A stretch of 64,000 nt of DNA, taken from positions 42,482 to 106,481 of the forward strand of contig JAFVTW010000017.1 of NCBI GenBank assembly GCA_017503005.1. The letters run 5' to 3'. Position numbers and translations under genes: made by a program. The DNA comes from Clostridia bacterium. GTDB lineage: Bacteria > Bacillota > Clostridia > Christensenellales > UBA1242. The notes beneath the pieces are model-generated. The model ran no database searches. It had not been told where the DNA came from and worked only from the letters and a program-made list of their open reading frames with translations. Positions 9,405 to 18,270 of this stretch are shown here, one piece after another. The first letter of the stretch is position 1. Every line of letters starts with the position of its first letter.

Positions 9405-9635
9405 ATGGAACAATTAATTAGTTATATTGTTAAATCATTAGTTGATAACCCTGACAAAGTTGAAGTTTCAACCGAAAACGAAAGTGAAAAGGTTATTATC
9501 TTAAAAGTGGTTGTTGATCCATCTGATTTAGGAAAAGTAATCGGTAAGGGTGGCAAAATTGCTAGCTCTATCCGTACAATAGTTAAGTCAGCTAGTGCAA
9601 AATCTGGCCGTCGTTTTATTGTTAAAATTTCTTAA
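9405..9635 (+). CDS. khpA: KH-domain RNA-binding protein KhpA
   Basis: A 76-residue protein that is almost entirely one KH domain, with the GxxG loop in VIGKGGKIASSIRTIV (about 45-60). The family (formerly YlqC/UPF0109) binds RNA and, in several Firmicutes, works with KhpB/EloR in cell-wall elongation control. It sits between rpsP and rimM, the usual position. The RBS AAAGGGGA precedes the ATG and 16 bases separate it from rpsP. A terminator follows, although a new promoter then serves rimM. Confidence 0.93.
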   Translation: MEQLISYIVKSLVDNPDKVEVSTENESEKVIILKVVVDPSDLGKVIGKGGKIASSIRTIVKSASAKSGRRFIVKIS

Positions 9636-9640
9636 AATAT

Positions 9641-9667
9641 AAAAGTGCTATAGTTAGCACTTTTTTT
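9641..9667 (+). terminator. Terminator after khpA
   Basis: Stem AAGTGCTA with TAGCACTT, four-base loop, then a run of Ts. Confidence 0.85.
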
Positions 9668-9669
9668 AT

Positions 9670-9698
9670 TTGTTAAAACTAAAGTTGTATGCTAAAAT
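9670..9698 (+). promoter_or_regulatory. SigA promoter of the rimM unit
   Basis: TTGTTA, 17-base spacer and TAAAAT with the extended TGC before it. It starts within the T-run of the khpA terminator, so the rimM genes are transcribed separately from rpsP-khpA. Confidence 0.6.
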
Positions 9699-9770
9699 AA
9701 AAAAGTAATTTAGTACTGTGCAAACATTTCAAAATTGCACAAATATAGGCTTATTTTAAAGGTGAAACAT

Positions 9771-10241
9771 ATGAATAAAATTGAAATAGGAATGCTTACT
9801 AAACCTCAAGGGCTTAAAGGAGAATTTAGAGTAAAACACAAGATGGAAGCTATCAAGGTTTTTTTTGATTTGAAACAGGTAGAAATCAATCGTGTAACTT
9901 ACGATGTTTTAAAGGTTGTAGACAGAGGTGGGTTTTTTATTTTAAAAACTAAACAACTTACAGATATCAATCAAATTGAACCTCTAAGAACAGCTAAGGT
10001 GTATGCTTATGTTTCTGAAGAAGTGGCAAATGATGTAAATCATAATTTGGGTTACAAGGTTGTGGCTGATGGTGTAGAACTAGGTACTATTGTAGATGTA
10101 AACAATTATGGCTCTACTGATGTGTATTTCTTAGGTACAGGTCAATCTTTTGCTGCCATTCCTAATTTGATTGAAAGAATTGATGATGAAAATAAGGTTA
10201 TGTATGTTGACTCTAATTTAATCAAAGAGGTAATTCTATGA
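9771..10241 (+). CDS. rimM: 16S rRNA processing protein RimM
   Basis: Assembly factor for the 30S head that binds S19 and assists 16S maturation. The chosen ATG (9771) has AAAGGTGAAA upstream and yields 156 residues starting MNKIEIGMLTKPQGLKGEFRV-like sequence, in register with family N-termini; an in-frame TTG at 9735 would add 12 unrelated residues. The N-terminal barrel covers about 1-85 and a PRC-barrel the remainder. Its stop overlaps the trmD start (ATGA), a classic rimM-trmD coupling. Confidence 0.94.
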   Translation: MNKIEIGMLTKPQGLKGEFRVKHKMEAIKVFFDLKQVEINRVTYDVLKVVDRGGFFILKTKQLTDINQIEPLRTAKVYAYVSEEVANDVNHNLGYKVVADGVELGTIVDVNNYGSTDVYFLGTGQSFAAIPNLIERIDDENKVMYVDSNLIKEVIL

Positions 10242-10915
10242 AAATAACCATTCTAACATTGTTTCCTAAGATGTTTGAAGCTCTTAATGAAAGCTTGATA
10301 GGTAAAGCTATCGCTAAGGGTGCACTTGATATTGATGTTGTCAATTTTAGAGATTTTTCACTAGACAAGCACAAAAGGGTGGATGATTATGCTTTTAGTG
10401 GTGGTGCGGGATTAGTTCTTACTCCACAGCCTATTTATGATGCTATTCAAAGTGTGCTTACACCAGATAGTTATGTGGTATATATGTCTCCAAAGGGAAC
10501 ACCACTTACTCAGGCTAAAGTTAAACAAATTTCTACAGATATCAAGCATTTAGTTGTTATTTGTGGTCACTACGAAGGGTTAGATGAAAGAGTAATTGAA
10601 CTATGTGTAGATGAGCAAATAAGTGTGGGTGATTTTGTGCTAACTGGTGGCGAAATACCTGCTATGGCACTTGTTGATTCTGTTAGTAGATATATTGATG
10701 GTGTGCTACACAATCCGGAAAGTGTAGAAGATGAAAGTTTTTCGGATAATTTGCTAGAGTACCCACAATATACTAGACCTAGAGAGTTTATGGGTTTAAA
10801 AGTCCCAGAAGTTCTACTAAACGGCAATCACAAAGCTATAGAACAATGGAAGCAAGAGCAAAAACTTGCCGAAACTAAGAAATATAGGCCAGATTTATTA
10901 GATAAAAAGGATTAA
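10238..10915 (+). CDS. trmD: tRNA (guanine-37-N1)-methyltransferase TrmD
   Basis: SAM-dependent enzyme making m1G37 next to the anticodon, which prevents +1 frameshifting. The 225 residues are typical. The SPOUT knot is visible in VVICGHYEGLDERVIE and GDFVLTGGEIPAMALVDS (about 107-150), where SAM binds. The start overlaps rimM by four bases, and rbgA follows after two bases. No rplS lies immediately downstream; L19 is displaced to 12.9 kb, beyond rbgA, rnhB and yraN. Confidence 0.96.
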   Translation: MKITILTLFPKMFEALNESLIGKAIAKGALDIDVVNFRDFSLDKHKRVDDYAFSGGAGLVLTPQPIYDAIQSVLTPDSYVVYMSPKGTPLTQAKVKQISTDIKHLVVICGHYEGLDERVIELCVDEQISVGDFVLTGGEIPAMALVDSVSRYIDGVLHNPESVEDESFSDNLLEYPQYTRPREFMGLKVPEVLLNGNHKAIEQWKQEQKLAETKKYRPDLLDKKD

Positions 10916-10917
10916 TT

Positions 10918-11805
10918 ATGATAATTCAATGGTTTCCAGGGCATATGACCAAGGCCCTTAGAATGATGGAAAAAGAAATAAAGGTAGTAGATGCTATTAT
11001 TTATGTTCTAGATGCTAGAGCTCCTTTTTCTTGTGTAAACCCTAAACTAAACACTATAATAGGTGACAAACCTATTATCTATATTTTAAATAAGTGTGAT
11101 TTAGCAAATACTGAGTATACCAAACAATGGCAAGAATATTTTGCTAAATTTGGTGCTACTTGTATTATGTTGAATTCTACCGAAAGTGGCACAGCTAAGA
11201 AGGTTGAAAATGCTATTAAAAGTGCACTTGTTAACAAGGTTGATAAATTAAAACAAAAAGGTATCAATACTATTTTAAGAGCGATGGTTTTGGGTGTGCC
11301 AAACAGTGGTAAAAGTACACTTATAAACAACCTGTGTGGTGTGGCAAAAACTATTACGGGCAATAGACCTGGTGTTACTAAGGGGAAACAGTGGGTAAAG
11401 ATTGCTAGCGGTATTGAAATTCTAGATACTCCTGGTACTTTGTGGCCAGCATTTGACAACAATCAAGTGGCTCATCATTTAGCTTATATCGGCTCAATCA
11501 AAGAAGAAGTATTAGATGTGCCTAGTTTGAGTCTTGACCTAATTACAGACCTAAATAAGATTGATAAGCAAATATTGGAGAACAGATACAATATTGAAAT
11601 ATTTGAAGATGATGAACCTATTATGATTTTGGAAAAAATTTGTGAAAGTCGTGGCTACTTACTGAAGAAACAAGAGCTTGACTACGATAGGGGGGCTTTT
11701 GCAATCCTTAATGATTTCAAGAGTAATAGATTGGGTAAGATATCACTAGAAAGGGTAGAAGATATCAAAAAACTGAAGATAAAAGATAGGAAACAAGATG
11801 CTTGA
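10918..11805 (+). CDS. rbgA: Ribosome biogenesis GTPase RbgA (YlqF)
   Basis: Circularly permuted GTPase needed for late 50S assembly. The permuted motif order is visible in the 295 residues: G4 NKCD at 58-61 comes first, then G1 GVPNSGKST near 125-133, and G3 DTPG near 169. The N-terminal IIQWFPGHMTKA signature is characteristic of YlqF. The C-terminal ~100 residues form the helical ANTAR-like domain. It is tightly packed between trmD and rnhB (overlap of eight bases with rnhB). Confidence 0.95.
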   Translation: MIIQWFPGHMTKALRMMEKEIKVVDAIIYVLDARAPFSCVNPKLNTIIGDKPIIYILNKCDLANTEYTKQWQEYFAKFGATCIMLNSTESGTAKKVENAIKSALVNKVDKLKQKGINTILRAMVLGVPNSGKSTLINNLCGVAKTITGNRPGVTKGKQWVKIASGIEILDTPGTLWPAFDNNQVAHHLAYIGSIKEEVLDVPSLSLDLITDLNKIDKQILENRYNIEIFEDDEPIMILEKICESRGYLLKKQELDYDRGAFAILNDFKSNRLGKISLERVEDIKKLKIKDRKQDA

Positions 11806-12403
11806 TTATGAATTAGAGTACTTTAATAATGGTGTTAAATTGATAGCTGGTGTTGATGAAGCTGGTCGTGGGCCATTGGCTGGACCTGTATGTGCTGCAG
11901 CTGCAATTATGCCTTTAAATAAAGACAAAATAATAGAAGAAATAAATGATAGTAAGAAACTTACTGAAAAAAAGAGAGAAGCTTTGTATGATAAGATTAT
12001 TTCTACCGCTATAGCCTACAAAATCGTCTTAATTGACGAAAAGACTATAGATGAGATAAATATTCTTAATGCAACCAAAAAAGGCATGAAAGAGGCGATT
12101 TTGGGCTTGAGTGTAAAACCTGAATTGGTTTTGCTTGATGCTGTTAATTTGGATTTAGATATAAAAAGTGAAAGTATTATAAAAGGCGATGCAAAGAGTT
12201 ATAATATAGCAGCAGCTTCTATACTGGCTAAAGTGACTAGAGATAGGCTAATGATGGAACTTGATAAAATATATCCTGAGTATAATTTCAAAAAGCATAA
12301 AGGATACGGAACAAAAGAACATATAGAAAATTTAAAAAAATATGGTAAGTGTGATATTCATAGAGATAGTTTTATAAAGAATTTTGTGGGTGGCAATGAA
12401 TAA
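11798..12403 (+). CDS. rnhB: Ribonuclease HII
   Basis: Cleaves RNA in RNA-DNA hybrids and starts ribonucleotide excision repair. The 201 residues begin with the GVDEAGRGPLAGPV motif (D20, E21 catalytic). The other conserved pieces follow in order: NDSKKL, VLLDAVNLD, KGDAKS and AAASILAKVTRD. The start ATG lies within the 3' end of rbgA. It precedes yraN, as in most Firmicutes. Length and motifs are complete. Confidence 0.95.
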   Translation: MLDYELEYFNNGVKLIAGVDEAGRGPLAGPVCAAAAIMPLNKDKIIEEINDSKKLTEKKREALYDKIISTAIAYKIVLIDEKTIDEINILNATKKGMKEAILGLSVKPELVLLDAVNLDLDIKSESIIKGDAKSYNIAAASILAKVTRDRLMMELDKIYPEYNFKKHKGYGTKEHIENLKKYGKCDIHRDSFIKNFVGGNE

Positions 12404-12728
12404 AGTTGGTGTTAGTGGCGAAGTACAAGCAAAAGAGTATTTGATAAAAAAGAAATACAAAATTTTGGCTTGTAACTATACTACAAAGTTGGGTGAGATA
12501 GATATTATAGCCAAGTACAAAAATGTTGTAGTTTTTGTAGAGGTAAAATCTAGAAATAGTGTAAAATATGGATTGCCTAGAGAGGCTGTAACAACACATA
12601 AACAAGTAAAAATAAAACAGGTTGCCACACAGTATCTACTATCAAATCAATTATTGGATTCTAATGTTAGATTTGATGTTATTGATATTTTGGATGGCGA
12701 ATTAACACATATAGAGAATGCATTTTAG
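12396..12728 (+). CDS. UPF0102 (YraN-family) nuclease-fold protein
   Basis: 110 residues with the endonuclease-like core of the UPF0102 family. GEIDIIA (E34, D36) followed by FVEVKSR (E49, K51) gives the E-x-D...E-x-K arrangement of restriction-endonuclease-like folds. The ATG at 12396 overlaps the rnhB end and gives the family's short N-terminus (KVGVSGEVQAKEYL); an upstream TTG would add four residues. The rnhB-yraN pairing is widespread. No specific substrate is established for the family, so I give no gene symbol. Confidence 0.88.
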   Translation: MNKVGVSGEVQAKEYLIKKKYKILACNYTTKLGEIDIIAKYKNVVVFVEVKSRNSVKYGLPREAVTTHKQVKIKQVATQYLLSNQLLDSNVRFDVIDILDGELTHIENAF

Positions 12729-12783
12729 AATTTGATATATATGACTATTTAAAGGCAAAAACTTTAAAATATTTACGAATATT

Positions 12784-12811
12784 TTGTAAAAAATACTTGT
12801 ATTAATATAAT
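12784..12811 (+). promoter_or_regulatory. Probable SigA promoter of rplS
   Basis: TTGTAA, 16-base spacer and perfect TATAAT (12806-12811). It would give a leader of almost 90 bases before rplS. Confidence 0.6.
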
Positions 12812-12817
12812 TGTTAT

Positions 12818-12906
12818 GTTATTATATTCTAGTGACTTCGGTTGGTCCGCTGATAACTATATGTGTCATGAACAACTAATAAAATATTAGGAGGAAATTG
12901 TAAGTC
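12818..12906 (+). promoter_or_regulatory. rplS 5' leader, candidate L19 leader RNA
   Basis: The untranslated stretch between the promoter and rplS is noticeably less AT-rich than other gaps. It has pairing potential such as GTGAC with GTCAT, and GTTG with CAAC. Firmicutes rplS genes are known to carry a conserved autoregulatory L19 leader. I infer that this is one; the consensus was not checked base by base. Confidence 0.45.
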
Positions 12907-13266
12907 ATGAATTTAATCGATTTAATTGAAAAAGAAAACTTAAAACCTGAACTTCCAGAATTTGCTGTTGGTGACACTGTTAGAGTGTTCATTAAGATTG
13001 TTGAAGGAGATAAAGAAAGACTTCAAGCATTTGAAGGTGTTGTTATCGCTAAGAGACATTCAAGTGTAAGAGAAACATTTACAGTTCGTCGTGTATCTTT
13101 CGGTGTAGGTGTTGAAAAGACATTCCCATTACACAGCCCAAGAATCGATCACATCGAAGTATTGAAGAAAGGTAAAGTTAGAAGAGCTAAATTGTATTAC
13201 TTACGCAATTTATCAGGTAAAGCAGCTAAAATTAAAGAAAAACAAACAACAAAAACTGCTGAATAA
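12907..13266 (+). CDS. rplS: 50S ribosomal protein L19
   Basis: L19 sits at the 30S-50S interface. The 119 residues include the conserved [20 protein letters not shown] and [20 protein letters not shown] blocks near residues 20-80, followed by a lysine-rich C-terminus. It has an excellent RBS (AGGAGGAAATTG), its own promoter and leader, and a terminator, so it is transcribed alone. In most relatives it follows trmD directly; here three genes intervene. Confidence 0.97.
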   Translation: MNLIDLIEKENLKPELPEFAVGDTVRVFIKIVEGDKERLQAFEGVVIAKRHSSVRETFTVRRVSFGVGVEKTFPLHSPRIDHIEVLKKGKVRRAKLYYLRNLSGKAAKIKEKQTTKTAE

Positions 13267-13276
13267 CAAAAAATAT

Positions 13277-13306
13277 CCGTATATGTTTTCATATACGGTT
13301 TTTTTG
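13277..13306 (+). terminator. Terminator after rplS
   Basis: Nine-base-pair stem (CCGTATATG with CATATACGG), TTTT loop, seven Ts. Confidence 0.9.
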
Positions 13307-13395
13307 TGCCTTTTTATATTATATATATAATAAAGTATAATATTATATATATTATATAAACTTTAGTTTATGTTTTTTAACTTTGAATTATTTTG

Positions 13396-13424
13396 TTGTT
13401 AAAATTATATTTATTTGATATCAT
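13396..13424 (+). promoter_or_regulatory. Possible promoter of the comM-dprA-topA unit
   Basis: TTGTTA, 17-base spacer and TATCAT with an extended TGA, about 48 bases before the comM-like start. The rest of the gap (13307-13395) is almost pure A/T and shows nothing else. Confidence 0.45.
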
Positions 13425-13471
13425 ATTAATCGTAGTATTTTTTATAATTATTTTAGGAGTATAATAAATTT

Positions 13472-15007
13472 ATGCTTTCAATTACAAAGAGTTTTGGACT
13501 TAGTGGTATAGAAGGATATGAAGTTAGAGTAGAGACAGATATCAATGCAGGACTACCTGGCTACGACATTGTAGGGCTAGTAGGTACTGCTATTAAGGAG
13601 AGTAAAGAAAGGGTAAGAAGTGCTATCAAAAATAGTGGTTTAGATTATCCTATCAATAAAATTACAGTTAATCTTGCTCCTGCTGATACCAAAAAAGAAG
13701 GTCCAGTTTATGACCTTGCTATAGCTGTGGGATTGCTTGCTGCAACTAAGCAGGTTGATATCAAAAAATCTAAAGAATATGTTTTCTTAGGAGAATTATC
13801 TTTAGACGGTACAGTTAGAAAAATAAATGGTGTATTGCCTATATTGATATCTGCAAAGCAAAAGGGTTTAAATAATATTATTATTCCTGCAGACAATCAA
13901 AACGAAGCAAGTTATTTGAGTGGATTAAATGTATATGCAGTTTCATCACTAAGTGAGGTTGTTAAATTTTTAAATGGTGAGTATGTTATTGAGCCAGTTA
14001 AATTTAATGATTACAACGAAAAAGTGAATAATTTTGAAAATCCATACAATTTCAAAAATGTTAAAGGTCAAAACAATGCTAAAAGGGCATTAGAAATAGC
14101 TGCTGCTGGTGGGCACAATCTTCTTATGGTGGGCCCTCCTGGTTCGGGTAAGACATTACTTGCAAAGTGTTTTCCTAGTATATTGCCAAAGTTGACTTTT
14201 GAAGAGGCTTTGGAAGTGACCAAGATACACAGTGTTGCAGGAGTATTAGATGGTTCTGTGGGCATTATATGTGCTAGACCATTCCGTTCTCCGCATCACA
14301 CAGCTACAACCATAGCTCTTACCGGTGGTGGTAGAACAGCTAAACCAGGCGAAATTAGTTTGGCTCACAATGGAGTGCTATTCTTAGATGAATTGCCAGA
14401 GTATTCTAGACAATCTATCGAAACTCTTAGACAACCATTGGAAGATGCTGTTATCAATGTTGCTAGATTAGAGTCTACAGTAGAATATCCTGCGAACTTT
14501 ACACTTATAGCTAGTATGAATCCTTGTCCATGTGGTAATTATGGCAACAAGGAAAAAGAGTGTAAATGTACACCTCAACAAATTCATAAGTATTTAGCTA
14601 AGCTTTCAGGTCCACTTATGGATAGAATAGATATGCATATCGAAGTGGACAATGTAAAATATGCTGATTTACAATCAGAATCACTAGAAGAGAGTAGTGA
14701 ATCAGTAAAGACTAGGGTAGACAGTGCTAGACAAATACAATTAGAAAGATTTAAACAAAGTAAGAATTACAGTAATTCAAAGATGAATGATGTTCAATTA
14801 AAGAAGTATTGTAAATTAGATGAAGAAAGTCAAGATGTGCTAAAATTAGCTTTTGAAAGTTATGGTTTAAGTGCTAGAGCATATAGTAGAATACTAAAGG
14901 TTGCTAGAACTATAGCTGACCTAGATGGTAAACCAAATATTGAGTTAGAACACATAATGGAAGCTATATCGTATAGAACATTAGACAAAAAATATTGGAA
15001 TAATTAA
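13472..15007 (+). CDS. YifB/ComM-family Mg-chelatase-like AAA+ ATPase
   Basis: The 511-residue protein has an N-terminal Lon-protease-like domain (about 1-165; LPGYDIVGLVGTAIKESKER is typical). A Mg-chelatase-type AAA+ module follows, with Walker A GPPGSGKT near 222 and Walker B VLFLDELPE. The segment MNPCPCGNYG and a cysteine cluster in KEKECKC come next, then a C-terminal helical domain. ComM promotes branch migration of recombination intermediates in naturally competent bacteria. It lies just before dprA, another DNA-uptake recombination gene, which supports a shared role. Two bases separate the two genes. Whether the organism is competent cannot be said from this window. Confidence 0.92.
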   Translation: MLSITKSFGLSGIEGYEVRVETDINAGLPGYDIVGLVGTAIKESKERVRSAIKNSGLDYPINKITVNLAPADTKKEGPVYDLAIAVGLLAATKQVDIKKSKEYVFLGELSLDGTVRKINGVLPILISAKQKGLNNIIIPADNQNEASYLSGLNVYAVSSLSEVVKFLNGEYVIEPVKFNDYNEKVNNFENPYNFKNVKGQNNAKRALEIAAAGGHNLLMVGPPGSGKTLLAKCFPSILPKLTFEEALEVTKIHSVAGVLDGSVGIICARPFRSPHHTATTIALTGGGRTAKPGEISLAHNGVLFLDELPEYSRQSIETLRQPLEDAVINVARLESTVEYPANFTLIASMNPCPCGNYGNKEKECKCTPQQIHKYLAKLSGPLMDRIDMHIEVDNVKYADLQSESLEESSESVKTRVDSARQIQLERFKQSKNYSNSKMNDVQLKKYCKLDEESQDVLKLAFESYGLSARAYSRILKVARTIADLDGKPNIELEHIMEAISYRTLDKKYWNN

Positions 15008-15009
15008 TT

Positions 15010-16092
15010 ATGTTAAATAAACAAGAAAAAGCAATTTTGTTTTTGACTGGTTGCGATTTTATTACTTACAAGAAACAACTTAAAATAGTGGAAGAAGTAG
15101 TATTAGATAATCTATTTGATAACTTTACTCAGTTTATAGAAGATGTGTCTACAATCTTAACACAAAAAGAAATAGACAAGCTTAAAGAAGAATTTGATGA
15201 AGTTAAACTAAATAACTACATTTCAAACTTAAATAGTGCAAATATATCTGTGGTTACTATTATGTCTAGTAACTATTCAAAATTATTAAAAGAAATTGAT
15301 AATCCACCTTTACTATTGTATGCCAAAGGTGATGTATCGCTATTGAACTCTACTTGTGTAGCTATAGTGGGTACTCGTAGGGCATCTAGATATGGTAAAG
15401 ATGTTACAGAACAATTTAGTAGTGCACTTGCAAAATCTGGTGTTACTATTGTGAGTGGATTAGCTGATGGTGTAGATACTTTCTCACATCAATCGTGTGT
15501 AAATGCTAAAGGAAAAACCATTGCAGTTTTAGGTGGCGGAATAAACAATATTTATCCTGCTACAAATACAAATTTAGCAAACAAAATTATAGAAACAGGT
15601 GGACTTATTGTTAGTGAATATAAACCTAATGAAAAGCCACAAACATATTATTTCCCTGTAAGAAATAGGATTATTGCAGGACTAAGCAAAGCAGTGCTTA
15701 TTACAGAAGCTACCGAAAAGAGTGGTAGTATGCACACTAAAAATTATGCTTTAGAATTTGGCAGAGAAGTTTTTGCAGTGCCAGGTAGAATAAATGATAT
15801 ATATTCTAGTGGTTGCAACAAAATTATAAAGACTTGTCAAAGTGCTATTGCACTAGAGCCAAATGATGTGTTAAACTTTTTGGGCAAGAATTTTGTAGAA
15901 AACCAAACAAAAGTTGTACAGTATAGTTTAACAGACAAAATTATTTTAGATATAATAGATGTTAATGAAGTTCACTATGAAGAAATCCTGGCTAAGAGTG
16001 GATTAGATAGTAAAGAACTTAATACTAATTTAATTAGGTTAGAACTTAAAAATCTAATTAAGAAATTACCAGGGAATTTTTATAGCAAATAG
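15010..16092 (+). CDS. dprA: DNA-processing protein DprA
   Basis: DprA protects incoming single-stranded DNA and loads RecA during transformation. The 360 residues contain an N-terminal helical region, a Rossmann fold starting at VAIVGTRRASRYG (about 117-129) and the SGLADGVDTFSHQ motif. The ssDNA-binding KSGSMHTKNYALEFGREVF segment and the final winged-helix domain follow. It lies between comM-like and topA, the common Firmicutes order, with two- and eleven-base gaps that suggest one transcript. In many non-competent bacteria it is retained for recombination. Confidence 0.94.
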   Translation: MLNKQEKAILFLTGCDFITYKKQLKIVEEVVLDNLFDNFTQFIEDVSTILTQKEIDKLKEEFDEVKLNNYISNLNSANISVVTIMSSNYSKLLKEIDNPPLLLYAKGDVSLLNSTCVAIVGTRRASRYGKDVTEQFSSALAKSGVTIVSGLADGVDTFSHQSCVNAKGKTIAVLGGGINNIYPATNTNLANKIIETGGLIVSEYKPNEKPQTYYFPVRNRIIAGLSKAVLITEATEKSGSMHTKNYALEFGREVFAVPGRINDIYSSGCNKIIKTCQSAIALEPNDVLNFLGKNFVENQTKVVQYSLTDKIILDIIDVNEVHYEEILAKSGLDSKELNTNLIRLELKNLIKKLPGNFYSK

Positions 16093-16103
16093 TTGGAGGA
16101 ATA

Positions 16104-18227
16104 ATGAACTTAGTAATTATAGAAGGTGTTGGTAAACAAGATACAATCAAAAAGTATTTGGGTAGCAACTTCGAAGTTGTGGCAACAAAGGGTCATGTAA
16201 GAGATTTACCAGAAAAAAGTCTTGGTGTAAATTTGTATGAAAATTTTAGACCACAATATGAGATAATGCCAGACAAGAAAGATGTTGTTAAAATGTTGCA
16301 AGAAAAAGCTAAAAAGGCTGACAAAATATATCTAGCAACCGACCCAGATAGAGAGGGGGAAGCTATTAGCTGGCACTTATGCAATATTTTAGGATTAAAC
16401 GAAAATGATCCAGTTAGAATTACATTTAACGAAATTTCAAAAAATGCTATCAATAAGGGTTTAGAAAATCCTAGAGGAATAGATTTGAAACTTGTAAATG
16501 CACAACAAGCTCGTCGTGTTTTAGATAGATTAGTGGGTTACAAAATATCTCCTATTCTATGTAAAAAAATACAACCTAGACTAAGTGCTGGTCGTGTACA
16601 AAGTGTAGCATTGAAATTAGTAGTAGATAGAGAACATGAAATTCAAAAGTTTGTACCTACTGAGTACTGGACATTAAATGCTGACTTATATCCAAACAAT
16701 ATAAAAGATATATTTAAGGCTACTCTTACAAAGTTTAAAGGCAAAAAAGCTGTTATTGAAAATAAAGAACAAATGGATAATGCTTTAAACGAACTTAATG
16801 GTAATAAGTTTGAAGTAAAATCTGTAAAAAAGACTGTTCAAAAGACTCATGCTCAAGCTCCATATACTACATCTACAATGCAACAAGAAGCTCTAAACAA
16901 ATTAGGTTTCAATCTAAAAAAAGCTAGTTTCTGTGCTCAAGAATTGTACGAAGGTGTAAACTTGGGTGAAGAGGGCAAAGTGGCTCTTATCACATATATT
17001 CGTACTGACTCTGTTCGTGTAGCACCAGAAGCTATGGAGATGGCTAAACAACACATATTGGCAACCTATGGTGAAAAGTATTATCCTAGCAAACCAAATT
17101 TCTACAAAACAAAAGATAGTGCTCAAGATGCCCACGAAGCTATCCGTCCTATTTCTTTGGATCGCACACCAGAAAAGGTAAAGCCTTATTTAAATGCTGA
17201 TAATTATAAATTGTACAAACTAATATATAACAAGTTTGTAGCCAGCCAAATGGCAGAAGCTACACACAACCTTGTTGTGGCTGAAATTCAAAATGGGGAG
17301 TATACTTTCAAGGCTAGTGGTAAAACACCTGTTTTTGACGGATTTATGGCTGCATATAGCATAGATAAGAAGTCAAATAAGAAAGTTGATAACGAAGAAA
17401 ATGAAGAAGAAGGATTAAATGATAAATTGCCACCACTACAAGAAGGTGATGTATTAAATTTAGATAAGTTTATTCCTGCTCAAAAGTTTACAAAACCACC
17501 ACAAAGATTTACAGAAGCTACACTAGTTAAGGAAATGGAAGACAAGGGTATAGGTCGTCCTGCTACATATACACCTACTATTACATTATTAGCTAGTCGT
17601 CATTATACAGACAAAGATGGCAAATATCTAAAACCTACAGAATTAGGTGAGAAGATTAATGAATTATTAGAGTCATATTTTAGTGATGTAATCAATGTAA
17701 AATTTACAGCTAAAATGGAAAGCCAACTAGATGATGTTGCTACTCAAGGTATCGACTGGCAAGATATGGTAGGTATATTCTACAAGGATTTTTCTAAGCT
17801 GTTATATGCTTGTGATAAAGATAGTGTAAAATTCAAAATACCACCTAAAGAAACAGATGTTGTTTGTGAAAAATGTGGTTCTAAGATGGTTATAAGAACT
17901 GGTAAATATGGCGAATTCTTAGCTTGCTCAAATTATCCTGAATGTAAGCATATTCAATCTATAACCAAAGAAGTAGCTAAATGTCCAAAATGTGGTAAAC
18001 CAGTTTTGGAAAGAAAGAGCAAAAAGGGTAAGATTTTCTATGGTTGTTCTGGATATCCGGAATGTGACTTTGTTTCTTGGGAAATGCCTACAGAATACAA
18101 ATGTCCAAAATGCGGTGAGTATCTTACAAACAAAAAGACATATGGCACATCTAGATATAAATGTTCAAATCCAGAATGTGATTATACAAAAGTAGTAAAA
18201 AAACCTAAAGAAAGCGAAGAAAAATAA
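16104..18227 (+). CDS. topA: DNA topoisomerase I
   Basis: Type IA topoisomerase that relaxes negative supercoils behind RNA polymerase. The 707 residues start with a TOPRIM domain (VIIEGVGKQDTIKKYLG, then DPDREGEAISWH). The catalytic tyrosine lies in TYIRTDSVR near residue 297. The C-terminus carries three four-cysteine zinc modules between about residues 590 and 700 (CEKCGS, CPKCGKP and CPKCGEY start each). The RBS TTGGAGGA precedes the ATG by five bases. It is followed by trmFO, as in many Firmicutes, and all domains are complete. Confidence 0.97.
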   Translation: MNLVIIEGVGKQDTIKKYLGSNFEVVATKGHVRDLPEKSLGVNLYENFRPQYEIMPDKKDVVKMLQEKAKKADKIYLATDPDREGEAISWHLCNILGLNENDPVRITFNEISKNAINKGLENPRGIDLKLVNAQQARRVLDRLVGYKISPILCKKIQPRLSAGRVQSVALKLVVDREHEIQKFVPTEYWTLNADLYPNNIKDIFKATLTKFKGKKAVIENKEQMDNALNELNGNKFEVKSVKKTVQKTHAQAPYTTSTMQQEALNKLGFNLKKASFCAQELYEGVNLGEEGKVALITYIRTDSVRVAPEAMEMAKQHILATYGEKYYPSKPNFYKTKDSAQDAHEAIRPISLDRTPEKVKPYLNADNYKLYKLIYNKFVASQMAEATHNLVVAEIQNGEYTFKASGKTPVFDGFMAAYSIDKKSNKKVDNEENEEEGLNDKLPPLQEGDVLNLDKFIPAQKFTKPPQRFTEATLVKEMEDKGIGRPATYTPTITLLASRHYTDKDGKYLKPTELGEKINELLESYFSDVINVKFTAKMESQLDDVATQGIDWQDMVGIFYKDFSKLLYACDKDSVKFKIPPKETDVVCEKCGSKMVIRTGKYGEFLACSNYPECKHIQSITKEVAKCPKCGKPVLERKSKKGKIFYGCSGYPECDFVSWEMPTEYKCPKCGEYLTNKKTYGTSRYKCSNPECDYTKVVKKPKESEEK

Positions 18228-18231
18228 TATT

Positions 18232-18255
18232 GCATAGCAGTATGCATAGTAGTAT
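18232..18255 (+). repeat. 12-base tandem direct repeat, two copies
   Basis: GCATAGCAGTAT is followed directly by GCATAGTAGTAT, with one mismatch, in the 43-base gap between topA and trmFO. It is probably slippage; no role is evident. Confidence 0.6.
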
Positions 18256-18270
18256 AAAGGATAAACAAGT

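Noticed and set aside
13310-13360. TATA-repeat-rich stretch after rplS as an origin or attachment site
   Set aside because: Simple AT-rich sequence with no DnaA boxes or flanking repeats.
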